DNA of 19,761 nucleotides. It comes from Clostridiales bacterium (GTDB taxonomy: Bacteria > Bacillota > Clostridia > Oscillospirales > QAKW01). The stretch spans positions 1 through 19,761 of the forward strand of contig QAKW01000087.1 in the NCBI GenBank assembly GCA_003343605.1, written 5' to 3'. Position 1 is the stretch's first letter; each line of letters begins with the position of its first letter. Of the stretch, positions 1-6,714 are shown in pieces. A program made the position numbers and the translations under genes. Below the pieces are notes generated by a model that saw only the letters and a program-made list of their open reading frames with translations, had not been told where the DNA came from and made no database searches.

Positions 1-46
1 CCTCTTGAATGCCATTCAAGCGCTCTCCCAGCTGAGCTATACCCCC
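1..46 (-). tRNA. tRNA-Ala(GGC), 5' part, cut by window edge
   Basis: Read on the minus strand, the sequence begins GGGGGTATAGCTCAGCTGGG, with a 7-nt acceptor 5' arm, the D arm GCTC/GAGC and an anticodon stem CTTGA/TCAAG closing the 7-nt loop ATGGCAT. The anticodon is therefore GGC, which reads GCC alanine codons. The variable arm, T arm and acceptor 3' strand lie beyond position 1. The D-arm sequence is typical of bacterial tRNA-Ala. The gene has its own strong promoter just upstream. Confidence 0.93.
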
Positions 47-61
47 ATGACAACGGAATTT

Positions 62-90
62 AGTATACTATATCCAACCCGACTTGTCAA
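62..90 (-). promoter_or_regulatory. sigma-A promoter of the tRNA-Ala gene
   Basis: On the minus strand, TTGACA (85-90) and TATACT (62-67) are separated by exactly 17 bp. Transcription would start near position 55, about 9 nt before the tRNA 5' end. The full consensus -35 suits a stable-RNA gene. Confidence 0.85.
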
Positions 91-165
91 TATTTTTTCT
101 GAAAAAATCTTTGCTCCTTCACCGTGTGCCGGGCAGATAAATTTATGAAGTTTTACCCCTGCCCA

Positions 166-194
166 TTGAAACTGGGAAGAATAGGGTATATAAT
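166..194 (+). promoter_or_regulatory. sigma-A promoter of the polysaccharide deacetylase gene
   Basis: TTGAAA (166-171) and a perfect TATAAT (189-194) are 17 bp apart. They lie about 30 nt upstream of the ribosome binding site AGAAGGGAG that precedes the ATG at 231. Confidence 0.85.
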
Positions 195-230
195 AACCAC
201 ATAATATAAATTAAAGAAGGGAGTGCCGAT

Positions 231-1505
231 ATGAAGCGCTTAATTTATTGTATTGCCTCAATCGTTGTGATCGCCGGCGCAATCGGCGTTGCCGTTTATT
301 TTGCCTCCGCCAGAGCAACGCCCGCGGAAAAGCTGATGGAGGAACACCCCTATGTTTTTTCCTCCGAGGGAAAAAATCTGGGAACAGAGCACCGGGAAAA
401 ATACCTGCACAACAACGGCTGCGTTTATCTTGCCTATCCGGAAACCAAAAACACGGTAACAGATCAAACGATCCGCCAGTTTGTGGAAGAAGCCAAAAGC
501 CAGTTTGAAACCTTCTCCTCCGAAGAGAGAGAAGATGATACACTGATTCCAAAAATGGTATTCGATTATAAAGCCGAGCCCAACGACCGCTATTGTGCCC
601 TGAAGCTCTCTTACGGCATTGGGAACTATCAGCTGAACGCCGAAGGGCAAGATCTCATTTCCAAAGAAAAAACCTTTTATCTGGATGCGGAAAACACGAT
701 TCTCGGGTTGGACGGCGTTCTCGGGGAAAATTCCGAAAAAAAGATCAATCTGATGCTGAAAAGCAGCGGAAAAAGTACGGATAACCTTGAGGATTTCACC
801 ATTGCCGATGATAAGCTGGTGCTGCGCTGGATCGATACGGAGGAGGAACTTTCCGTTAAGGAAATTGAACGGGCCGGGCTGATTGATCCCACAAAGCCGA
901 TGATTGCCCTCACGTTCGATGACGGCCCCGGGAAATACTCCCGAAAATTTGCCGATCTGCTCGCCCAGTATAACGGCCACGGCACCTTCTTTGTTTTGGG
1001 AATGAACGTTTCCACCTTTGCGGAAAGCCTGAAATACGTTTATGATATGGGCAATGAAATCGGCAGCCACACCATGCGCCACAAGAATCTCAATAAGCTG
1101 ACCGAGGCAGAGATCAAAAAAGAAATCACCGATGCCAGCGATGCCATCTATAAGGCGATCGGCGCTTATCCAACGCTGGTACGCACCCCTTACGGAAACG
1201 CCAATGAAAAGGTATTCAGCGTATTGCAGAGCCCGATGATTAAATGGAATGTTGATACGGAAGACTGGAAATCCCGCAACGCCCAGGCGGTCAAAACGGA
1301 AATTGTTAAAAATATCAAAGATGGCGATATTGTGCTGATGCATGAAATCTATGAATCCACCTATGAGGGCCTTGCCCTGGCTCTGGAAGAGCTCAGCCGG
1401 CAGGGTTACCAGTTTGTTACGGTCAGCGAGCTGATGCGCTACCGCGGGATTACCCCGGAAAATAAAATCTATCATTCTTTTCCGCCCGATAAAACCGCTC
1501 AATAA
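231..1505 (+). CDS. Membrane-anchored polysaccharide deacetylase (PdaC-like layout)
   Basis: This 424-residue protein has an N-terminal hydrophobic anchor (about residues 4-26) after MKR, then a roughly 190-residue extracytoplasmic region, then a NodB deacetylase domain (about 222-405). All carbohydrate esterase 4 motifs are visible: TFDDGP (228-233, with metal and catalytic Asp230/Asp231), SHTMRH (His280 and His284, metal ligands), RTPYG (318-322), D342/DW345-346, and the motif-5 LMH with His371. The enzyme would remove N-acetyl groups from peptidoglycan or another cell-wall glycan outside the membrane. The middle region resembles the DUF3298/DUF4163-type segment found in B. subtilis PdaC, but I assign that only by general layout. 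Motif 5 reads LMHE rather than the usual LHD, a mild variation. The start is supported by AGAAGGGAG about 8 nt upstream. The gene is monocistronic and ends in a bidirectional terminator. Confidence 0.9.
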   Translation: MKRLIYCIASIVVIAGAIGVAVYFASARATPAEKLMEEHPYVFSSEGKNLGTEHREKYLHNNGCVYLAYPETKNTVTDQTIRQFVEEAKSQFETFSSEEREDDTLIPKMVFDYKAEPNDRYCALKLSYGIGNYQLNAEGQDLISKEKTFYLDAENTILGLDGVLGENSEKKINLMLKSSGKSTDNLEDFTIADDKLVLRWIDTEEELSVKEIERAGLIDPTKPMIALTFDDGPGKYSRKFADLLAQYNGHGTFFVLGMNVSTFAESLKYVYDMGNEIGSHTMRHKNLNKLTEAEIKKEITDASDAIYKAIGAYPTLVRTPYGNANEKVFSVLQSPMIKWNVDTEDWKSRNAQAVKTEIVKNIKDGDIVLMHEIYESTYEGLALALEELSRQGYQFVTVSELMRYRGITPENKIYHSFPPDKTAQ

Positions 1506-1506
1506 A

Positions 1507-1536
1507 AGACCGGCCCTCTCGCTGCAGGGCCGGTCT
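1507..1536. terminator. Bidirectional terminator between deacetylase and GIY-YIG genes
   Basis: An 11-bp stem (1507-1517 pairing with 1526-1536, GACCGGCCCT core) closes an 8-nt loop. T-rich tracts follow on both strands (TCTTATTT on plus, TTTTATT on minus), so it can end both convergent genes. Confidence 0.88.
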
Positions 1537-1537
1537 C

Positions 1538-1780
1538 TTATTTACGGGCAAGCGCCTCCTTCTCCCGGCGCGAAAGCCTCTTAATCGCCGCTTCCCGGCG
1601 CAGCGCCTCGCTCCGGCTCCCGCAGGGCTCCTGATAAAAAAGCAAAACCGGGCGGCGGGCCCGGGTATATTTGGCGCCGGTGCCGCTGTTGTGCGCGCAA
1701 AGCCGGCGGGGCAGATCATTGGTCATGCCGGTATAGAGCGTGCCGTCGGCACAGCGCAGAATATAAACAACGTATTCCAT
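1538..1780 (-). CDS. GIY-YIG domain protein, UPF0213 family
   Basis: This 80-residue protein consists of a single GIY-YIG nuclease-fold domain, the usual size for UPF0213 (YhbQ/YazA) proteins. The GIY strand appears as YVVYILRC (3-10) and the YIG strand as LYTGMTND (15-22), followed by Arg25/Arg26, the family signature HNSGTGAKYTRARRP (30-44), and a glutamate-bearing helix (Glu58/Glu63) in SEALRREAAIKRLSR that supplies the expected catalytic Glu. The family is linked to DNA nuclease activity, but the physiological role is unclear. An in-frame ORF extends 18 codons upstream, but ATG at 1780 is the real start: AAAGGAGA sits about 8 nt before it. The gene is divergent from the esterase gene and shares its terminator with the deacetylase gene. 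Confidence 0.9.
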   Translation of the reverse strand: MEYVVYILRCADGTLYTGMTNDLPRRLCAHNSGTGAKYTRARRPVLLFYQEPCGSRSEALRREAAIKRLSRREKEALARK

Positions 1781-1827
1781 CGCTCTAATCTCCTTTCCGC
1801 CCGCCCCCGGGGCGCCATAAATAGATA

Positions 1828-1856
1828 TTGACAAACTTTTCCCAGAATTCTATAAT
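1828..1856 (+). promoter_or_regulatory. Consensus sigma-A promoter of the SGNH hydrolase gene
   Basis: TTGACA (1828-1833) and TATAAT (1851-1856) are separated by 17 bp, a perfect consensus match. AAGGAGG (1871-1877) follows, 8 nt before the ATG at 1886. High constitutive expression is expected. Confidence 0.92.
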
Positions 1857-1885
1857 AAAAAAAGTTTGATAAGGAGGCATGGAAT

Positions 1886-3028
1886 ATGCAAGAAAAATGG
1901 GTGGCAGCCTGGGGCTGCCCGATCGTACATCTGAAAAAAAGCTGCGCTGAATGGATGCGTAATACCACCATTCGCTTTACCGTTCTGCCCACTGTTCCCG
2001 GCAGGGCTGTTCGGCTTCACTTTTCCAACCATTTCGGGCAGGAGCCCGCAACGATTACCCGCGCAAGCATTGGGAAGAGCGCCGGTGAGCAGGAGATGGA
2101 TCTTTCCTGCTGCGTGCCGGTGACGTTCGGCGGCGCGGAGTCCGGCCGGATGGAGCCAGGCGGCGCGCTGGTTTCCGATGCCGCAGCGCTTTCGTTTGAG
2201 GCGGGAGAGCCTCTGGTTATAAATCTTTATTTTGAAGATTTCACCCCGCTCACCACCGGCCAGAACAACAGCGGCGCCTACATTAAAAAATGGGCCGCCA
2301 CCGGCGACTGCACCCGCCTTGCCGCGCTCCCTCTCAATCATTACGCGGAAGCAGACGCCTACCCCTTTATCCATACGCTTGAGGTTTGTTCTGCCCCGCA
2401 GGCTCAGTCGATCATCGCATTCGGCGATTCCATCACGGCTCAAACCTGGCCGGATCAGCTGGCCCGGCGGCTGCTGGAGCTGGGAAAAACCGATCGTGCA
2501 GTGGTGCGCCGGGGCATCAGCGGAAGCCGGGTTCTGCGCGAATATGCCTGCGATTTTTACCGGCATTACGGCCCCCGGGGAATCGACCGGTTTGAACAGG
2601 AGATTCTGGCGGCCGGTGCCGGCAAGGTTTTTATCCTGCACGGCATCAACGATATCATCCATCCGGATGAGGCCGATAATCCATTTCGTCCGGCCAGCGA
2701 TCTGCCGCGTGCCGAAGATCTGATCGCAGGGCTCCAAACCTATATCGATATTGCCCACCGCCATCAGCTTTCCGTATATCTTGCGCCGATTCTTCCCTTT
2801 GAAGGCTGGCGCACCTATTCGCCGGAACGGGAGCAAATCCGCGAGCAGGTGAATCTGTGGATCTACCGGCAGGCGCAGGTTGAAGGCGTTTTACCCTTTG
2901 AAACCGCTGTGCTGAATCCCGAAAACCCGCTGGCGCTGCTGCCGGAATACGATAGCGGCGATCATCTGCATCCCAGCCTTGCGGGGGCGCACGCCCTAGC
3001 CTATTCCATTCCGGAGGAATGGCTGTAA
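1886..3028 (+). CDS. SGNH/GDSL-family esterase with N-terminal beta domain (XynE-like)
   Basis: This 380-residue protein has two parts. Residues 1-170 look like a beta-sandwich accessory domain (RLHFSNHFG at 43-51 is typical of this architecture). Residues 175-380 are an SGNH hydrolase. The catalytic blocks are present: GDSI (180-183, nucleophile Ser182), Gly213 in GISGSR, GIND (253-256, oxyanion Asn255) and DHLH (359-362, Asp359/His362). The arrangement resembles XynE-like carbohydrate acetylesterases, so the likely reaction is deacetylation of plant or other polysaccharides, although the substrate cannot be read from sequence. There is no signal peptide, so the enzyme probably acts in the cytoplasm, perhaps on imported oligosaccharides. 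It is convergent with the transporter gene, with only 7 bp between stop codons and no clear terminator between them. Confidence 0.87.
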   Translation: MQEKWVAAWGCPIVHLKKSCAEWMRNTTIRFTVLPTVPGRAVRLHFSNHFGQEPATITRASIGKSAGEQEMDLSCCVPVTFGGAESGRMEPGGALVSDAAALSFEAGEPLVINLYFEDFTPLTTGQNNSGAYIKKWAATGDCTRLAALPLNHYAEADAYPFIHTLEVCSAPQAQSIIAFGDSITAQTWPDQLARRLLELGKTDRAVVRRGISGSRVLREYACDFYRHYGPRGIDRFEQEILAAGAGKVFILHGINDIIHPDEADNPFRPASDLPRAEDLIAGLQTYIDIAHRHQLSVYLAPILPFEGWRTYSPEREQIREQVNLWIYRQAQVEGVLPFETAVLNPENPLALLPEYDSGDHLHPSLAGAHALAYSIPEEWL

Positions 3029-3035
3029 GAAAACA

Positions 3036-3959
3036 CTAAATATCGAAAATGCCGAGAATCACGATTCCGGCCGCTACCAGTGCGATCATAGAATAATGCT
3101 TCCAGGAAAGCTTTTCCTTTAAAAACAGCCTTCCCCAGATTACACTCGCAACACAGTAGGCCGAGATGATCGGCGCCGAAAACATTACATGCTTACTATC
3201 GGCGATTGCATAAATATAAGCGAACTGACCGGCGGTTTCAAAGGCGGCGCCAATATATTTCGGTGCTTCCATTTTGGGAACCAGCCGGTCTTTTTTGATC
3301 AAAACCACATAAACAAAGCAGCAGAGGCCTACTGCCAGAAAGGTCAGCTCATAGGCCACGTTGGCCGAATCTTCCGGGATGCTTTCCAAAACCAGGCTGT
3401 CTGCAAAGGTGCCCAGTGCGTCCAGCAGGCAGTAGATTACCGGCAGCAGAATCGCCAGCAGGGATTTTGCATATTTATAGTTGGATTTTTCCTGCCTTGC
3501 AGCCCGCAGCGTTTCGTCTTCCCGGGCCTCTACAATCCCAAGCCCCACAACACCGAGGCAAACCAGGGCAACCGCACCCAAAACCGCAACGCGCGTCCAG
3601 CCGGTGATCCCTTCATCCAGCCCGCCGGTAATCAGGCAGAGCACTGCTACCAGCGCACCGCTGGAATTGCAGATCGGCGAAGAGATCGAAAGCTCAATAT
3701 AGCGCAGCCCCAGATAGCCAATCGCCATTGAAAGAATATATAAAGCCGAAACCGGCAGATAAGTCAGCATAATCTGCCAGTTGATCTCCGTTTTCCCGAT
3801 TAGAATTTCATAAGCCGCGTGCAGCCCCATTACCAGGCCGACGGCCATCACCATTTTTAAATGACTGTAGCGATCGGAAGCATCCCGACAGCCGATTTTG
3901 GAGAACAGATCCGATCCGCTCCAGAACAACAGCGCAACCAGCGCAAGCCAAAACCACAT
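3036..3959 (-). CDS. DMT superfamily (EamA-type) transporter
   Basis: This 307-residue polytopic protein has about ten hydrophobic segments in two similar halves, the usual size and layout of drug/metabolite transporters. The N-terminus MWFWLALVALLFWSGSDLF is a typical first EamA helix. The last helices carry the family-like segment FLKEKLSW before the final hydrophobic stretch. The substrate is unknown. The ORF extends 12 codons further upstream, but the ATG at 3959 is preceded by GGAGGG with 7-nt spacing, so I use that start. The promoter overlaps an 11-bp perfect inverted repeat, which suggests regulated expression. The stop is TAG. Confidence 0.87.
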   Translation of the reverse strand: MWFWLALVALLFWSGSDLFSKIGCRDASDRYSHLKMVMAVGLVMGLHAAYEILIGKTEINWQIMLTYLPVSALYILSMAIGYLGLRYIELSISSPICNSSGALVAVLCLITGGLDEGITGWTRVAVLGAVALVCLGVVGLGIVEAREDETLRAARQEKSNYKYAKSLLAILLPVIYCLLDALGTFADSLVLESIPEDSANVAYELTFLAVGLCCFVYVVLIKKDRLVPKMEAPKYIGAAFETAGQFAYIYAIADSKHVMFSAPIISAYCVASVIWGRLFLKEKLSWKHYSMIALVAAGIVILGIFDI

Positions 3960-3984
3960 ATTGATTTCCCTCCATATTTTAAAT

Positions 3985-4016
3985 AACCGATACAATCCGA
4001 ACCGGTTGTATCGGTT
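3985..4016. repeat. Perfect 11-bp inverted repeat in the transporter leader, probable operator
   Basis: AACCGATACAA (3985-3995) and TTGTATCGGTT (4006-4016) are exact complements around a 10-nt centre, TCCGAACCGG. The repeat begins at or just after the predicted transcription start of the transporter gene (near 4012), where a repressor would block initiation. As RNA it would also form a hairpin at the very 5' end of the transcript. Confidence 0.7.
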
Positions 4017-4018
4017 CT

Positions 4019-4047
4019 ATTTTATCAGACCCCTTCCCTTATTGCAA
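4019..4047 (-). promoter_or_regulatory. Probable sigma-A promoter of the DMT transporter gene
   Basis: On the minus strand, TTGCAA (4042-4047) and TAAAAT (4019-4024) are 17 bp apart. Transcription would start inside the inverted repeat at 3985-4016. It is divergent from the promoter of the FAD oxidoreductase gene. Confidence 0.6.
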
Positions 4048-4050
4048 GCC

Positions 4051-4080
4051 TTGACTTTAAAAGCTGCTGCGTTATATAAT
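4051..4080 (+). promoter_or_regulatory. Sigma-A promoter of the FAD oxidoreductase gene
   Basis: TTGACT (4051-4056) and a perfect TATAAT (4075-4080) are separated by 18 bp. They are followed by the strong ribosome binding site GGGGGGAGGAA before the ATG at 4111. Confidence 0.75.
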
Positions 4081-4110
4081 ATTAAAAATTACAGGGGGGA
4101 GGAACGCCTC

Positions 4111-5628
4111 ATGATCTTAAAGGGAATCCGGCTGCCTGCGGATCATTCCGCTGCGGCGCTCAGGGAAAAAATAGAAAAGACGGCGGGTTTTTCCCCGGCG
4201 GACTGGCGCATCCTCAGGCGTTCGGTGGATGCGCGCCATGCACGCGCCTGCATTATTTATACCATCGAAGCGGTGCCGAAAGGCGTTTCTTTCCAGGCGT
4301 CACTGCCGCTTCAGATTCCTCCTGCCAGGCTGCGGCGGCGCCCGGTTGTGATCGGCTGCGGCCCGGCCGGCCTGTTTGCGGCGCTGATTCTTGCAAAGGC
4401 CGGTGCAAACCCGCTTCTGCTGGAGCGGGGGAAATCCATCGAGGCGCGGCAGCGGGATATCGCGCGTTTCCAGCAGAAGGGGATCCTGAATCCCGAATCC
4501 AACGTGCAGTTTGGAGAGGGCGGCGCCGGAACCTTTTCCGATGGAAAGCTGAACTCCGGTATTTCCAGCCCGCTCTGCCGGGAGGTGCTGAAAACCTTCG
4601 CAGAGCACGGCGCACCGGAAGAAATTCTCTACGACGCAAAGCCCCATATCGGCACCGACCGGCTGCAGAAAACGGTTTGTTCCATCCGGCGCACGGTCGA
4701 AAGGTTGGGCGGCGAGGTTCATTTTGAAGAGCCGGTCACCGATCTGATCGTGGAACACGGCCGGATTGCCGGCGTTTTGGGAAAGCGGGTTTACCCGGCT
4801 GAACAGGTGATTCTGGCAATCGGCCACAGTGCGCGGGATACCTTTTTCCTGCTTCGGGAAAAAGGGGCGCCGCTGGAGCCCAAGCCTTTTTCCATCGGGG
4901 CCCGGATCGAGCATCCCCAGGCCATGATCAACCAGAGCCAATATGGCGCCAGCGCCTCTTTCCTGGGCGCCGCCGATTACAAGCTTTCCTGCCATACCGC
5001 GCAGGGGCGCGGCGTGTATACCTTCTGCATGTGCCCGGGCGGTGTGGTCATCGGTGCAGCCAGTGAGGAAGGCGGCGTGGTTACCAACGGCATGAGCAAT
5101 TACGCACGTGACGGGCAAAATGCCAACAGTGCGCTGCTTGTCGGCATCACGCCCGCTGATTGCGGTGCCGGCGGCCCGCTGGCCGGCGTGTACTTTCAGC
5201 AGCGGCTGGAACAAAAGGCTTATCAGGCAGGCGGCGGGGGCTTTTTTGCACCGGCGCAGCGGCTGGAAGACTTTCTGGCTGGGCGCCCCTCTTCCGGCTT
5301 TGGCTGTGTGCGCCCAACCTGCCTGCCCGGGGTTACACCTGCCGATCTTTGGCAAATTCTGCCCGGGTTTATTTGCAGCGCCATGGCGGAAGCCGTTCCT
5401 TTGTTTGCGCAAAAGCTGCGGGGCTTTTCACTGCCGGACGCCGTGCTTACCGGCGTGGAAACCCGCAGCTCCTCCCCGCTTAGGATCCTGCGGGATAAAA
5501 GCTTCCAGAGCGCGGTACGCGGCCTTTATCCCGCCGGCGAAGGCGCGGGCTATGCGGGCGGCATCATGTCGTCTGCCGTGGATGGAATCCGCTGTGCGCT
5601 GGCGCTGCTGGCTGAGAACAGCCGCTGA
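4111..5628 (+). CDS. FAD-dependent oxidoreductase, COG2509-type
   Basis: This 505-residue protein has a short N-terminal region (1-75) and then a Rossmann dinucleotide-binding motif VVIGCGPAG (79-87), followed by Glu105 in LLLERG at the end of the second strand, the expected ribose-binding acid. The block GEGGAGTFSDGKLNSG (135-150), the segment TRSSSPLRI near residue 455, and the C-terminal flavin-binding block GLYPAGEGAGYAGG (about 471-484) are hallmarks of the uncharacterized NAD(P)/FAD-dependent oxidoreductases of COG2509. It is a soluble cytoplasmic flavoprotein whose substrate is unknown. The reading frame stays open further upstream, but the promoter at 4051-4080 and the GGGGGGAGGAA ribosome binding site (4094-4104) fix the start at 4111. 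It ends at a strong hairpin terminator. Confidence 0.88.
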   Translation: MILKGIRLPADHSAAALREKIEKTAGFSPADWRILRRSVDARHARACIIYTIEAVPKGVSFQASLPLQIPPARLRRRPVVIGCGPAGLFAALILAKAGANPLLLERGKSIEARQRDIARFQQKGILNPESNVQFGEGGAGTFSDGKLNSGISSPLCREVLKTFAEHGAPEEILYDAKPHIGTDRLQKTVCSIRRTVERLGGEVHFEEPVTDLIVEHGRIAGVLGKRVYPAEQVILAIGHSARDTFFLLREKGAPLEPKPFSIGARIEHPQAMINQSQYGASASFLGAADYKLSCHTAQGRGVYTFCMCPGGVVIGAASEEGGVVTNGMSNYARDGQNANSALLVGITPADCGAGGPLAGVYFQQRLEQKAYQAGGGGFFAPAQRLEDFLAGRPSSGFGCVRPTCLPGVTPADLWQILPGFICSAMAEAVPLFAQKLRGFSLPDAVLTGVETRSSSPLRILRDKSFQSAVRGLYPAGEGAGYAGGIMSSAVDGIRCALALLAENSR

Positions 5629-5660
5629 TTACATGTTCGCGTGTTTTATGAAAGAGAATA

Positions 5661-5700
5661 GCCCGCCGGCAACGCAGCTGTTGCCGGCGGGCTTTCTATT
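5661..5700 (+). terminator. Terminator of the FAD oxidoreductase gene
   Basis: A perfect 12-bp GC-rich stem, GCCCGCCGGCAA (5661-5672) with 5681-5692, closes an 8-nt loop and is followed by TTTCTATTTTTTCT. The minus-strand side lacks a strong T tract, so it is mainly directional. Confidence 0.9.
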
Positions 5701-5710
5701 TTTTCTGCCT

Positions 5711-6106
5711 TCAAATTTTAATATTAAAATCCTGGTGGCATTTCGGGCAGTTCACAACGTGCGACCCCTTCCGGTTCGGCAGCCGCAGCGTGGCCCGGCA
5801 ATGGGGGCACCGGCGGTAACGGTAATCTTTGCGCTCCTTCCATTTGCGCCTCTGCAGGGAAAACCACCCGGTAATCCGATGGGAAAGCCGCAGATATTTC
5901 TGATTTTCCGCCTGCCGTTTTCCCAGATTTTTAGAAAGCATGCGCCAGATCAGATAAATCATCAGCGCCAGCGCAACATATAAAAACGGACGTAAAAAGA
6001 GGCTTATGATCAAAAGCGCAAGATAAACCCAAAGCAGCGCGCGCCCCAGCTGATCCATTCCATAACGCCCGGCCATAAACCGGGCGGCCCGCTCACGAAA
6101 TTTCAT
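5711..6106 (-). CDS. Small membrane protein with C-terminal zinc ribbon
   Basis: This 131-residue protein has a basic N-terminus, two hydrophobic segments (about 22-37 and 40-55), a basic cytoplasmic stretch (55-98) and a C-terminal four-cysteine ribbon: CPHC (Cys100, Cys103) and CPKC (Cys120, Cys123). The spacing fits a rubredoxin-like zinc ribbon. I do not recognise a named family. It is the last gene of a three-gene operon, starting 23 bp after the J-domain gene. The start at 6106 has AGAAGGGA just upstream, while the longer ORF start overlaps the preceding gene and has no comparable site. Its position suggests a membrane partner or anchor for the J-domain and DUF5685 proteins, which is inference. 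Confidence 0.8.
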   Translation of the reverse strand: MKFRERAARFMAGRYGMDQLGRALLWVYLALLIISLFLRPFLYVALALMIYLIWRMLSKNLGKRQAENQKYLRLSHRITGWFSLQRRKWKERKDYRYRRCPHCRATLRLPNRKGSHVVNCPKCHQDFNIKI

Positions 6107-6129
6107 TCGATCCCTTCTTTCTAAAATAC

Positions 6130-6714
6130 TCAGCAGCCGCAAAAGCCGCAAAACAGCCTTGTCAGGCAAAGCCCGAGGCAGAGATTGCCCATCGTGTTTC
6201 CATGCGGCACTTCAAAGCCGCGGCCATAGGTCTCATAGGCAACGCCGCTCATCTGCAGGCGCTGCAGCAAATTCTGGTATTCCGCATTTCCCGGCTCCAG
6301 CTCCACCGCCTTGCGGGCAAATTCCAGCGCCTGTGTCCGGTTGCCCACACCGGCGTGCGCATATGCGGATAAAAAATACCATTCCGCGCCCCGCTCCTCG
6401 ATCCGGTTTAAAACATTAAATGCTTCCCGGTATCGGCGGTAGTAAAGATAATTGCGCACCGCCGTCATTTCCGGGGTGGAGCCCTGGCGCGGTTCCTGAT
6501 ACCCGTATTCTCCGGCGCCGGTGGCCTTTCCCTGCCGCTGATTTAAGATCTGATCATAAGCGGCGTTGATTTCCGCCATCTTTTTTTCCGCAAATTCCCG
6601 GTCCGGATGAATATCGGGATGATATTGCTTTGCCAGCTTCCGGTATGCTTTTTTCACCTCATCGTCCGTAGCGGTTGAGGGAATCCCCAAAACGCCGTAT
6701 GGATCCTGCATCAT
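6130..6714 (-). CDS. J-domain (DnaJ-like) protein with helical repeat and Cys-rich tail
   Basis: This 194-residue protein begins with a canonical J domain (about 4-60): DPYGVLGI, KKAYRKLAKQYHPD with the essential HPD at 32-34, and AEINAAYDQIL. A Gly-rich linker follows, then helices (about 83-155) that read like TPR repeats (WYFLSAYAHAGVGNRTQALEFARKAVELEPGN covers one unit). The last 17 residues are hydrophobic and contain five cysteines, ending CGFCGC. It should stimulate a DnaK-type ATPase, probably as a client-specific co-chaperone because it lacks the zinc and substrate-binding domains of true DnaJ. Its ATG overlaps the stop of the DUF5685 gene as ATGA, which indicates translational coupling. 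Confidence 0.87.
   Translation of the reverse strand: MMQDPYGVLGIPSTATDDEVKKAYRKLAKQYHPDIHPDREFAEKKMAEINAAYDQILNQRQGKATGAGEYGYQEPRQGSTPEMTAVRNYLYYRRYREAFNVLNRIEERGAEWYFLSAYAHAGVGNRTQALEFARKAVELEPGNAEYQNLLQRLQMSGVAYETYGRGFEVPHGNTMGNLCLGLCLTRLFCGFCGC

Noticed and set aside
258..1502. Long minus-strand ORF (414 codons) opposite the deacetylase gene
   Set aside because: It is a mirror of a gene with full catalytic motifs and its own promoter and ribosome binding site; the translation shows no recognisable domain and no ribosome binding site.
1850..2836. Minus-strand ORF (328 codons) opposite the esterase gene
   Set aside because: It runs antisense to a clear SGNH hydrolase and would span the consensus promoter at 1828-1856; there is no domain signal.
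4300..5412. Minus-strand ORF (370 codons) inside the FAD oxidoreductase gene
   Set aside because: It is a shadow in GC-rich sequence; the plus strand carries the Rossmann motif and C-terminal flavin block.
5108..5983. Plus-strand ORF crossing the FAD gene end and its terminator
   Set aside because: It would read through a strong terminator and into the antisense of the zinc-ribbon gene; composition is Ala/Arg/Pro-rich frame-shift type.
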